Shown here one piece after another: positions 1 through 6,289 of a stretch of 7,189 bases of DNA (position 1 is its first letter; every line of letters starts with the position of its first letter). Both the position numbers and the translations under genes were made by a program. The stretch is taken from positions 1 through 7,189 of the forward strand of contig CAIMVB010000331.1 of the NCBI GenBank assembly GCA_903844785.1. The letters are read 5' to 3'. The DNA is from an uncultured Rhodospirillales bacterium (GTDB lineage: Bacteria; Pseudomonadota; Alphaproteobacteria; Acetobacterales; Acetobacteraceae). The notes beneath the pieces are model-generated. The model was not told the origin of the DNA. It did not search any database and worked only from the letters and a program-made list of their open reading frames with translations.

Positions 1-16
1 CCCCCCTTCATCTCCC

Positions 17-129
17 GGAAAAGGCGCTACGCCGCTACGCGTAAGGTCATGCCGAGGTTTGTCGTTAAGACGGTATGGGTAGTCGAAACAGACCGGGAGG
101 CCAGACGTAGCGTTGTAGCGGCATTTTCC
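17..129. repeat. Imperfect inverted repeat, ~23-bp arms, ~66-bp spacer
   Basis: The left arm (17-39) starts GGAAAA and continues with two CGCTACG-type units. The right arm (106-129), read on the minus strand, also starts GGAAAA and carries the same two CGCTAC units. The arms differ by one inserted base and a few substitutions; the core CGCTAC-NN-CGCTACG matches at 13 of 15 positions (25-39 against 120-106). Each arm is therefore an 8-9 bp tandem repeat inside a larger inverted repeat. Such a design could be a pair of protein-binding arm sites, a small MITE-like remnant or a transcribed hairpin. No clear target-site duplication flanks the arms. Confidence 0.6.
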
Positions 130-162
130 AGGAATAAGGGAAAGAGGCGGCGTATCACGCCA

Positions 163-183
163 AATGTCCGGTCAATGTCCGGT
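163..183. repeat. 10-bp direct repeat AATGTCCGGT x2
   Basis: AATGTCCGGT occurs at 163-172 and again at 174-183, separated by a single base, giving an 11-bp period, about one helical turn. Repeats with helical phasing are typical of protein-binding sites such as integrase arms, iterons or operators. With only two copies, chance or a simple duplication remains possible. No function can be assigned. Confidence 0.6.
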
Positions 184-195
184 TCAGCATTAGCC

Positions 196-240
196 AAGAC
201 AAAATCATTAACTTAAAAAGTTAAGATAACCTATTGTCTT
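196..240. repeat. Nested AT-rich inverted repeats just 3' of tRNA-Lys
   Basis: The outer arms are AAGACAA (196-202) and TTGTCTT (234-240), perfectly complementary. The inner arms are TTAACTT (208-214) and AAGTTAA (218-224), also perfect, around a 3-nt AAA loop. The structure starts 13 nt past the 3' end of the tRNA-Lys gene in the transcription direction. It could act as a weak terminator or processing structure for the tRNA transcript, or as recombinase core or arm sites of an integrated element. The stem is AT-rich and lacks a clean GC hairpin followed by a U-run, so a strong intrinsic terminator is unlikely. Confidence 0.55.
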
Positions 241-253
241 TCCGAAGGAAAGT

Positions 254-329
<76 letters not shown>

Positions 330-366
330 GGCGGCCGGGGCAAGCCCAGGCGCAACCAAGGCGCGT

Positions 367-394
367 TTCATAGCGCCCAGGGCGGTTTTGTCCA
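367..394 (-). promoter_or_regulatory. Candidate sigma-70 promoter for tRNA-Lys
   Basis: On the minus strand TGGACA (389-394; 5 of 6 match to TTGACA) lies 16 bp from TATGAA (367-372; 4 of 6 match to TATAAT). Transcription would begin near 355-361 and leave a leader of about 30 nt before the tRNA 5' end at 329, usual for a tRNA precursor. It sits in the short gap between the CHAP gene stop and the tRNA. Read-through from upstream is also possible because no terminator is visible in this gap. This is pattern matching only. Confidence 0.45.
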
Positions 395-415
395 GCCCCT
401 TGGCCAAAAACGACC

Positions 416-916
416 CTAGCGCACCGAAGCCATCAACATCCGGCCATGAATGAAGCCATAAGTCGGGAAATTCGAGCCCCCAAAATCATCGGCTGGCGGG
501 TACCAAACCCGCACCAGGGACCAATCCCCGCGGGGCGAGACATCCATCACCGGCTGGTCCCGCGCTATCTGCCCCCGTGCCCGGCCTGTTCCCCAATTGG
601 CGTGATCCACGCGGATTTCGCGGGCGGATACTACGCGGGAAACCACCGCCACATGCCCCTGCGGGTTACGGCTGGTACGTTGAAAGACCAGCACGCTGCC
701 AGGCTGGGGCCGGCGGGAACGCTCATATCGCCCGTCTGCTGCCTGCCACCATTGCCAGGCATCGCCATTGATCAGAAGGCCCGAACGGTCCCGCGCATAG
801 GGCACGCAGGACAAATCCCCGCCCGAATAGCCCGGCACGCCAGAACGCGACGCCATGCGCCCGGAAGCGCAGCCCGCCAGCAAGAACACAATCCCCATCG
901 AGACCATGCGCCGCAT
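416..916 (-). CDS. CHAP-domain lipoprotein (putative cell-wall amidase/endopeptidase)
   Basis: A 166-residue protein. The N-terminus is a lipoprotein signal: two Arg, a short hydrophobic run and the lipobox L13-A-G-C16, so the mature form should be lipidated at Cys16. The rest fits a CHAP fold (NlpC/P60-like papain superfamily). It has the nucleophile in S-C37-V-P-Y-A-R, the catalytic His in G-H88-V-A-V-V and a third polar residue in D-H-A-N107-W-G. CHAP proteins cleave peptidoglycan amide bonds (N-acetylmuramoyl-L-alanine amidase or endopeptidase activity). The actual substrate is not known here. The ATG at 914-916 is supported by AGGGGG (plus 926-931) 9 nt upstream; in-frame ATGs at codons 4 and 7 are alternatives. 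It lies after the terminator of the thiolase gene set, so it is probably its own unit, followed by tRNA-Lys. There is no SH3 or LysM module; it is the domain alone. Confidence 0.88.
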   Translation of the reverse strand: MRRMVSMGIVFLLAGCASGRMASRSGVPGYSGGDLSCVPYARDRSGLLINGDAWQWWQAADGRYERSRRPQPGSVLVFQRTSRNPQGHVAVVSRVVSAREIRVDHANWGTGRARGQIARDQPVMDVSPRGDWSLVRVWYPPADDFGGSNFPTYGFIHGRMLMASVR

Positions 917-947
917 GATCGCGAACCCCCTAATTTTCCCCGCGCCG

Positions 948-956
948 AGTCTATCA
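948..956 (-). promoter_or_regulatory. Weak candidate extended -10 for the CHAP gene
   Basis: On the minus strand TGA directly precedes TAGACT (948-953), an extended -10-like element with 4 of 6 matches to TATAAT, 31 nt upstream of the CHAP start codon. No good -35 hexamer is found at 16-18 bp. The position is sensible because the preceding gene set ends at the terminator at 991-1020, so a promoter should lie in 917-990. Confidence 0.25.
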
Positions 957-990
957 GAATCGATGCTTTTTGCACCGAAAAATTCGCCAC

Positions 991-1020
991 AAAAAAAGGG
1001 CGCCCAAGTCGGGACGCCCC
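991..1020 (-). terminator. Rho-independent terminator after the DUF35 gene
   Basis: Read on the minus strand, GGGCG-T-CCC (1011-1019) pairs with GGGCGCCC (998-1005). This gives eight GC-rich base pairs with one bulged T, a 5-nt GACTT loop, and an immediately following run of seven T (plus-strand A 991-997). It lies 21 nt past the stop codon of the DUF35 gene and closes the leftward thiolase gene set. It separates that set from the CHAP lipoprotein gene. Confidence 0.9.
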
Positions 1021-1041
1021 TTCCTTAAAGGCCCCAGGCAA

Positions 1042-1440
1042 TCAGGCCGGGGTGAACATGAAGGCCGGCGGCCCATCACCCTGGGTTGGCTTGAACACCA
1101 GCTTCACTTTTTGGCCGATCTTCAGGCTATCCAGATCGCAATCCACAATATTGGTGAAAACGCGAATGCCTTCATCCAATTCCACGTAAGCCACGCAATG
1201 GGGCTCCTTGGTGCGCATCACTGTGAAGGTATAGATGGTGCCTGTACCCTTGGCTTCCACCAATTCAATATTGTTGGAAAGCGTGAAGGGCGAACAGCCG
1301 CGCGGATACCAGAAGAACTTGCCGGTATCGTTGCATTTGCCAATCAGCAGCTTGCCGGCGCGCGCGCCATCAAAGAAAGGCTGATTGGTCGGGTCTGTCT
1401 TAATTTCCGGCAGGGCCCGGTTGAATGCCATTGTGGCCAT
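1042..1440 (-). CDS. DUF35 OB-fold acyl-CoA-associated protein with degenerate zinc ribbon
   Basis: A 132-residue protein of the DUF35 family: an N-terminal helix and rubredoxin-like zinc ribbon followed by an OB fold. The helix includes Q-P-F-F-D-G (20-25), the usual start of these proteins. The ribbon region is G-K-C36-N-D-T39-G followed by Y-P-R-G-C49-S-P-F52. The family normally has CxxC at both places; here the second Cys of each pair is Thr39 and Phe52, so only two of four ligands remain. The OB fold follows (G-T-G-T-I-Y near 65-70, then V-A-Y-V-E-L-D-E-G to about 91, and a C-terminal K-V-K-L-V-F). Family members partner thiolase-fold enzymes (ChsH2 with Ltp2, BbsA with BbsB) and help bind the acyl-CoA. 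The gene starts 5 nt after the thiolase stop, with AAGGGAG upstream inside the thiolase end, so the two are translationally linked. Codon 4 is an alternative ATG. Confidence 0.9.
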   Translation of the reverse strand: MATMAFNRALPEIKTDPTNQPFFDGARAGKLLIGKCNDTGKFFWYPRGCSPFTLSNNIELVEAKGTGTIYTFTVMRTKEPHCVAYVELDEGIRVFTNIVDCDLDSLKIGQKVKLVFKPTQGDGPPAFMFTPA

Positions 1441-1445
1441 ATCGC

Positions 1446-2618
1446 TTACTCCCTTTCCAGAATGACGGTAGCGCTGCCATGGCGCGTGCCGAGCAAGCCG
1501 CCCGTGCCATGCGCCAGTGCCAGCGTGCAGCCAGGCACCTGCACCTTGGGGTGGGCTTCATGGCGCAATTGCCGTACGGCTTCGATAACCTTGGTCATGC
1601 CGCCACGATTGGCTGGGTGGTTGTTGCACAGCCCGCCGCCATCCGTGTTGAAGGGCAGCTTGCCTACGCCGGAAATCAGATTGCCGTCGGCCACAAACTT
1701 CCCGCCTTCACCCTTTTTGCAGAAACCCAGATCTTCCAACTGGATCAGCACCGTGATCGTGAAGCTGTCATAGATGGACGCGTATTGAATATCCTTGGGC
1801 GTCACGCCTGCTTCTTCGAAGGCGCGAGGGCCAGACCAGACAGCACCAGAATAGGTCAAATCCGTATAGCCGGCATTCTGGTTCTTGGTCGCTTCCCCAT
1901 GGCCCTTCACCTTCACCAAGGGCCGCTTCAGCGATTTCGCGATTTCGGGACGCGTCACAATCAAGGCACCGCCACCATCGGAAATGACGCAGCAATCCAG
2001 GCGGTGCAGCGGGTCTGACACCATGGGTGAATTCACCACATCTTCCACCGTCACCACCTTGGGCAACATGGCATGCGGGTTGTGCTGCGCATGATGCGAA
2101 GCCGCCACCTTGATCCAGGCGAGTTGTTCGGAAGTGGTGCCATATTCATACATGTGGCGCATGGCGCACATGGCATAGGCATTCGCAACCGTGCGGCCAT
2201 AGACAATCTCAAACGGGTCATCCGGCACATTCACGCCCCAGGAACGCGGCGCGGTGCCGGTGGCCATCGCCTCAGCCCGCGGGCGGCCGGCGAGTGTGAT
2301 CAGCGCGATATTGCACTTACCAAGCGCGATCGCTTCCACCGCATGGCCGACATGCATCACGTAGGAACAGCCGCCCATATCGGTGGAATCAAGATGCTTG
2401 AGCTTCGTCAGCCCCAGATAATCCGCCATATTGAGCGGGCCGAGCCCCGGTGCGGCGCCGGTGCAGAAAAACCCGTCCACATCATCCTTGGAAAGCCCGG
2501 CATCCTGCAGCGCGCCATAGGCGACTTCAGCATGCAACTGGGCCACGGATGTATTATCGGCCTTGCGGGTCGGGTGCTCAAAGGCGCCCACGATATAGCC
2601 CTTGCCATTAGTACTCAT
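1446..2618 (-). CDS. Thiolase-fold acyl-CoA enzyme (SCP-x/Ltp2-like, lipid-transfer-protein type)
   Basis: A 390-residue thiolase-fold protein, normal length for SCP-x-like bacterial 'lipid-transfer' thiolases. Such enzymes cleave or form C-C bonds in acyl-CoAs, as thiolases or retro-aldolases. Landmarks: G-G-C84-S-Y sits where the nucleophilic Cys is expected, 16 residues before the A-L-G100 turn as in SCP-x. The central S-D-G-G-G-A-L segment is near 213-219, followed by I-Y283-D-S-F-T where many thiolases have H-D-C-F. N-N-H334-P corresponds to the GHP catalytic His. The C-terminal A-H370-G-T-G-G loop stands where most thiolases have C-x-G. The mix therefore departs from textbook biosynthetic thiolases and recalls Ltp2-type aldolases, but the reaction and substrate cannot be read from sequence. 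The ATG is preceded by AGGAGG (plus 2632-2637) with a long 13-nt spacing. The DUF35 partner follows directly. Confidence 0.88.
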   Translation of the reverse strand: MSTNGKGYIVGAFEHPTRKADNTSVAQLHAEVAYGALQDAGLSKDDVDGFFCTGAAPGLGPLNMADYLGLTKLKHLDSTDMGGCSYVMHVGHAVEAIALGKCNIALITLAGRPRAEAMATGTAPRSWGVNVPDDPFEIVYGRTVANAYAMCAMRHMYEYGTTSEQLAWIKVAASHHAQHNPHAMLPKVVTVEDVVNSPMVSDPLHRLDCCVISDGGGALIVTRPEIAKSLKRPLVKVKGHGEATKNQNAGYTDLTYSGAVWSGPRAFEEAGVTPKDIQYASIYDSFTITVLIQLEDLGFCKKGEGGKFVADGNLISGVGKLPFNTDGGGLCNNHPANRGGMTKVIEAVRQLRHEAHPKVQVPGCTLALAHGTGGLLGTRHGSATVILERE

Positions 2619-2681
2619 GAGTGGCGTTTATCCTCCTCGATCTTGATTGCGGGATGGAAGCAGCGCCGGGGCGGCTTGTCA

Positions 2682-2690
2682 CCCCCCCCC
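2682..2690. repeat. Nine-base C homopolymer in the thiolase upstream region
   Basis: Positions 2682-2690 are nine consecutive C (G on the transcribed minus strand), in the 93-bp gap between the lipoprotein stop and the thiolase start. Short flanks CACC (2680-2683) and GGTG (2691-2694) are complementary. The tract lies outside any gene, about 60 bp upstream of the thiolase ATG. I see no reliable promoter or terminator elsewhere in the gap. Confidence 0.8.
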
Positions 2691-2711
2691 GGTGGCTGGA
2701 AAAACTCAGCT

Positions 2712-3506
2712 TCAGCGCGGCGCGGCCATCACGGGCACGGCAATGCCCAGCCCATCACGCGGCAGGCGCGCCCCGGCGCGGCGGAGTTCAGCCTCGGCAG
2801 CGCGGATTTGGCGCGCGGTTTCTTCCTGAGTCAGGTGCGAAACACGTTCCTTCAACAGCGCATGGCCCTTAGCGATATCGGCCAGCACGGTTTGGTAATT
2901 GCTGAACGCCGCAGCGCGATTGGCGAAGCCGGCTTCATGCAGTGCTGCCAGATCACGCAGAATTTGCCGGCTTGGCTCATCCCGCGCCTCCCTGAGCAGT
3001 CGCTGATAGCGCGTGCGGGTTTGCTCCCGCGCCGTGGCCTCAGCCGGTTCAAGCGCCGTGATGCTTTCCTGCATGGCGGCGATCAAGGCCTGTACTGGCG
3101 CATCCGCTTCCCGGATGGTGGCGCGTAGTTGCGGCGCGCGTGCCAGCGAACGGCCACGTTCCCGCAGCAGCGCACCAAGGGTTTGAATCGCCTCAGCCCC
3201 TTTCGGGCTGGTGGCGGCGACGCGCGGCGCATATGCGGCCAAAGGATCTTCGCGGATCATCAGCAGCCCATCGGCTGCCAGCGTGCCCAGCGCTTGCAAA
3301 TAGGTACTGAGCGATTGCTGCATGGCATTGATGGCATCGGCGGCCGGCACCGGGGCGGGCGTGGAGCCTGGCCGTGTGACCAATTCCGGATAGAGCGCCG
3401 CATTACCGGCCACCCCGGCCCAATCGCGCACCGGCGTGTAATCGGGCGGTCCGCAGCCAATCAGCGCCGCCAAGGGCAGCAAGACAAATCCGCGCCCCAG
3501 CCTCAT
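2712..3506 (-). CDS. Uncharacterised alpha-helical lipoprotein
   Basis: A protein of 264 residues when started at the ATG at 3504-3506; an ATG four codons earlier (3518) is an alternative. The N-terminus is a lipoprotein signal peptide: M-R-L-G-R, a hydrophobic stretch, then L15-I-G-C18, predicting lipidation at Cys18. The mature part begins with a Pro-rich segment (to about 55). It then becomes mostly amphipathic helix rich in Ala, Arg, Glu and Leu (about 57-250), with a coiled-coil-like stretch near 150-245. No enzymatic motif is visible and I do not recognise a family. The chosen start gives an ATGA overlap with the stop of the upstream MBL hydrolase, implying translational coupling. A periplasmic, membrane-anchored structural or adaptor role is possible but unproven. 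Confidence 0.8.
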   Translation of the reverse strand: MRLGRGFVLLPLAALIGCGPPDYTPVRDWAGVAGNAALYPELVTRPGSTPAPVPAADAINAMQQSLSTYLQALGTLAADGLLMIREDPLAAYAPRVAATSPKGAEAIQTLGALLRERGRSLARAPQLRATIREADAPVQALIAAMQESITALEPAEATAREQTRTRYQRLLREARDEPSRQILRDLAALHEAGFANRAAAFSNYQTVLADIAKGHALLKERVSHLTQEETARQIRAAEAELRRAGARLPRDGLGIAVPVMAAPR

Positions 3507-4390
3507 GACACCACCCATACCCCTGCTTCCTGCCGCACCGCGCCTTCGGCGGCGAGCTTGATCAAATGCGCCGTCAGGCTGCGCGCCGCCGCGGGGATCA
3601 GCCTGGGATCAAGTGCGGCGCCATAAACCGCCGGCACTAAAGCCTCAGCACTTGCAAGCCCGGCGCGGCGGAGTTCTTCCAGAACCCGTGCCTCTCTCTC
3701 CCGCCGATGCTTGGCCAGCGCGGCGACAAAGGGCTGCGGGTTGGGCAAAGGTGGCCCGTGGCCCGGCAGATAAAGATCATCATCACGCGCCTGTAGCTTG
3801 CCCAAGGAAGCCATATAGGCCGCCATATCGCCATCTGGCGGGCTGACCACGCTGGTGGACCAGGACATGACATGATCCGCGCTGAACAGCGTGCGCGATG
3901 TATGGGCATTTTCCAGCGCAAAGCAAAGGTGATTGGCACAATGCCCAGGCGTGTGCAGCGCCGTGACGCGCCAATCCGCACCCGCCACTGTCGCGCCATC
4001 AGCCAAAACCACATCCGGCCGGAAATCATGATCGCCGCCTTCGCCACCCTGTTCCGGTGGCGTCATATGCGGGCCAAAGCCATAGCTCGGCGCACCGGTC
4101 GCGGCCTTCAGCGCAGCGACACCGGGCGAATGATCGCGATGCGTATGCGTGACCAGAATATGCGTAATGCGCTCACCTTTGGTGGCGTCCAGTAATGCCG
4201 CCAGATGCGCCGCATCTACCGGGCCTGGGTCCAGGATCGCGACCGAATTCCCTTGGCCAATGATCCAGCTATTCGTGCCGCGATAGGTGAAGGGGCCGGG
4301 GTTGCCACAAAGCACACGGCGAATGCCGGGCGCGGTCTGTTCCACCGCGCCTGGGGCCAGGCTGTCATCTTTCAGGAAAGGAATGCTCAT
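3503..4390 (-). CDS. MBL-fold metallo-hydrolase (LACTB2-like)
   Basis: A 295-residue metallo-beta-lactamase-fold hydrolase. The metal-binding set is complete: T-H82-T-H84-R-D86-H87 (HxHxDH), T-P-G-H150, S-A-D172-H and L-P-G-H211, consistent with a dinuclear zinc site. The N-terminal N-P-G-P-F-T-Y-R-G-T-N-S-W segment (30-42) and a C-terminal helical, winged-helix-like tail (about 225-290) match the LACTB2/'beta-lactamase-like protein 2' branch. Human LACTB2 is an endoribonuclease; the bacterial members are mostly untested, and their substrate could be a thioester, a phosphodiester or RNA. No signal peptide is seen, so it is likely cytoplasmic. The ATG has GAGG (plus 4399-4402) 8 nt upstream. 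Its stop overlaps the lipoprotein start (ATGA), and a 61-bp gap separates it from the transporter upstream. Confidence 0.9.
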   Translation of the reverse strand: MSIPFLKDDSLAPGAVEQTAPGIRRVLCGNPGPFTYRGTNSWIIGQGNSVAILDPGPVDAAHLAALLDATKGERITHILVTHTHRDHSPGVAALKAATGAPSYGFGPHMTPPEQGGEGGDHDFRPDVVLADGATVAGADWRVTALHTPGHCANHLCFALENAHTSRTLFSADHVMSWSTSVVSPPDGDMAAYMASLGKLQARDDDLYLPGHGPPLPNPQPFVAALAKHRREREARVLEELRRAGLASAEALVPAVYGAALDPRLIPAAARSLTAHLIKLAAEGAVRQEAGVWVVS

Positions 4391-4451
4391 CGCCGCTACC
4401 TCGTCTTTTGTCTAAGGGTGTGGCGCGCGCGGCCTGGCTGCAAGCCCTGCC

Positions 4452-5363
4452 CTAGCCGCCTTCGCGCTTCATCCGCCCGCGCACCAATTCCCGGTGCAGA
4501 ATGTAAAGCCCAGACAGCACAATCAACACCGCGCCGATAATCGTGGCCAGGGTGGGGATATCGCCCCAGATCAACCAGCCAAGCCCAACCGACCAAAGAA
4601 TGGAGGTATAGGAATAAGGCCCAAGCGAAGACACCTGCGCTGAAGCATAGGCTTCAGTCAGCATCACCTGCGCCACGCCGCCCACCAGCCCCACCAGGAT
4701 CAGGATCAATAATTCCCAAGCATTCGGCGTGGTCCAGACAAAGGGAAGCGCCACCGCCGTAAAGGCCGTCATCAACAGGGATTGCCACAGAACAATGGTG
4801 GTGGAGCTTTCAGTCGCCGACAGGTTCCGCACCAAAAGCGTGGTCATCGCCGACCAGACACCCTGCGCCACGGCCACCCCCATGCCGATCATCACCGCTC
4901 TTTCCGGCCAAGCCCCGCCCTGAAAAGCGCCCTGACCAAGGGCAATCACCATAATTCCGATAAAGCCCAATATCACCGCAGACCAGCGATGAATGCGGAC
5001 CTTTTCGCCGAGCAAAGGAATGGAAAGCAGCGTGACAAAAAGCGGCGTGGTGTAGGTCAGCGCCGTCTGTTCCGCCAAGGGCAGCACGGTCAGCGCAAAG
5101 AAGGAACAGCCCTGCGCCATGGTGCCGGTAAAGGCGCGCAGCAAATGCGCCGGAAAGCGCCGCGTGCGCAAAATGCCCCATTGCCGCCCACGCGCCACAA
5201 TCACGAAAATCACCGGCAACGCAAAGGCGGAACGGAAGAACATGATCTCGATGAAGGAAATGCTTTCCGCAATATCCTTGATCATGGCGGACATGATGGT
5301 GAAAAGCGCCGTCGCGCCAAGCATGAGCAAAGCGCCGCGGCGGATATCATGGCGAAGTGCCAT
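4452..5363 (-). CDS. DMT-superfamily (EamA) transporter, second of a tandem pair
   Basis: A 303-residue inner-membrane protein with about ten hydrophobic segments arranged as two EamA repeats (roughly 10-142 and 158-292), the usual size for the drug/metabolite transporter family. Family landmarks are T-T-P-L-F followed by I-P-L-L-G-E120-K-V at the end of the first repeat, W-G-D-I-P near 266-270, and a basic tail (L-H-R-E-L-V-R). Relatives export or import small metabolites; some alphaproteobacterial members carry names such as S-adenosylmethionine or riboflavin transporter, but the substrate here is not determinable. The start ATG overlaps the TGA of the upstream paralogue by one base (TGATG), and GGAAGG lies about 6 nt before it, so the two are co-translated. 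It ends with TAG at 4452-4454. Confidence 0.92.
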   Translation of the reverse strand: MALRHDIRRGALLMLGATALFTIMSAMIKDIAESISFIEIMFFRSAFALPVIFVIVARGRQWGILRTRRFPAHLLRAFTGTMAQGCSFFALTVLPLAEQTALTYTTPLFVTLLSIPLLGEKVRIHRWSAVILGFIGIMVIALGQGAFQGGAWPERAVMIGMGVAVAQGVWSAMTTLLVRNLSATESSTTIVLWQSLLMTAFTAVALPFVWTTPNAWELLILILVGLVGGVAQVMLTEAYASAQVSSLGPYSYTSILWSVGLGWLIWGDIPTLATIIGAVLIVLSGLYILHRELVRGRMKREGG

Positions 5364-6289
5364 CAGGCGCCTTCCTTCATGCGTGCCCGTTCCGCAGCAC
5401 GTCGTACCTGTTCGCGGTGCACATTATAAAGCCCCGCCGCCACCACCAGCGCCGCACCTGAAAGCGTGGTCCAGCCCGGTACCTCGGCCCAGATCAGAAA
5501 GCCGATCACGCCACCAATCAGCAGCGGCGAATACTCAAACGGGGCAAGAACGGAAATCGGTGCCAGCGCAAAGGCGCGTGCGAAAAGCAGATGCGCCATG
5601 CCGTTGAAAATGCCGAACAGCACCAACAACAGCATGGCATTGGTGGAAGGCAGCGCGGATGGCGGCGGGAAGGCCGGCAGGAACAAAAGCCCCATCGGGA
5701 TATGCGCCATCATCAGCCAGAAGGCGATGGCGGCGGGGCCGTCAGACACGGACAGCATGCGCGTCCAGATGCGCGTCACCGCCATCAGCACCACGGCGCC
5801 CAACAAGGCCAGGGCTTCAATCCGCCATAAATCGCCCGAGGGTTGCAACATGATCAGCACGCCCAGAAAGCCGATCATGGTGGAAGTCCAGCGCCGCCAG
5901 CCGACTTTCTCACCCAGCAAAGGAATCGCAAAAAGCGTCATCAACAAAGGCGTGGCACAGGCCACCGCGTAGGAATCGACCAGCGGCATGCCTTGCGCCC
6001 AGGCCCAATACCAGGTGGCTGAGACGCAGCAATGCAGCAAGCCGCGCCAGGCAAGCAACTTGCGATTATTCGGGAATAGCCCCCGTCCACGCGTCAGGAT
6101 CACGACCGTGATGCCACCCACCACACCGCGCCAGATCATGGCCATGGCCGCGCCCACTTCCGGCAGCGCCCATTTCACCGCCGCATCGGCGCCGGTAATC
6201 ACGATATAGGCCACCAGGATAATGCTGATGCCACGCAGCGTTTCCGCGCCCGTTGGCACGGCAAGCGCGCGTTTGGGTGCCTCAGCCAT
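5363..6289 (-). CDS. DMT-superfamily (EamA) transporter, first of a tandem pair
   Basis: A 308-residue membrane protein when started at the ATG at 6287-6289. The frame stays open to a TTG at 6332-6334 (323 residues), but that extension is Pro-rich and adds nothing the family needs. There are about ten hydrophobic segments in two EamA repeats (roughly 20-148 and 158-292). It shares with its neighbour the segment A-I-P-L-L-G-E-K-V (121-129) followed by R-W and M-I-G-F-L-G. It also shares the C-terminal pattern A-G-L-Y-N-V-H-R-E-Q-V-R and an R-M-K-E tail. The two genes are clearly paralogues but well diverged, so they may have different substrates or form a heterodimer. SD support for the ATG is weak (CAGAAG about 10 nt upstream), so the exact start is uncertain. 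It is the first gene of the leftward transporter pair. Confidence 0.9.
   Translation of the reverse strand: MAEAPKRALAVPTGAETLRGISIILVAYIVITGADAAVKWALPEVGAAMAMIWRGVVGGITVVILTRGRGLFPNNRKLLAWRGLLHCCVSATWYWAWAQGMPLVDSYAVACATPLLMTLFAIPLLGEKVGWRRWTSTMIGFLGVLIMLQPSGDLWRIEALALLGAVVLMAVTRIWTRMLSVSDGPAAIAFWLMMAHIPMGLLFLPAFPPPSALPSTNAMLLLVLFGIFNGMAHLLFARAFALAPISVLAPFEYSPLLIGGVIGFLIWAEVPGWTTLSGAALVVAAGLYNVHREQVRRAAERARMKEGA

Larger units (their letters stand above)
1..253. other. Non-coding, repeat-bearing flank downstream of tRNA-Lys
   Basis: No convincing coding frame is visible in this stretch on either strand. It holds three repeat structures, listed separately: an imperfect inverted repeat (17-39 with 106-129), a short direct repeat (163-172 and 174-183) and a nested AT-rich inverted repeat (196-240). 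The part from about 196 to 240 is much more AT-rich than the rest of the window. It begins immediately 3' of a tRNA gene in the transcription sense, where tyrosine recombinases commonly integrate elements. A tRNA 3'-end duplication, which would mark the other end of an insert, is not present in the window. Whether this is an element end or an ordinary tRNA 3' flank cannot be told without the sequence further left. Confidence 0.5.

Noticed and set aside
446..1189. Plus-strand open frame of 247 codons antisense to the CHAP and DUF35 genes
   Set aside because: It runs through the terminator and two well-supported minus-strand genes; its translation is Arg/Pro/His-rich with no recognisable domain, as expected from a GC-rich shadow frame.
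2073..3128. Plus-strand open frame of 351 codons antisense to the thiolase and lipoprotein
   Set aside because: It spans two real genes and their gap on the other strand, has no domain signal and is low-complexity Arg/Gly/His-rich; it is open only because stop codons are rare in GC-rich antisense frames.
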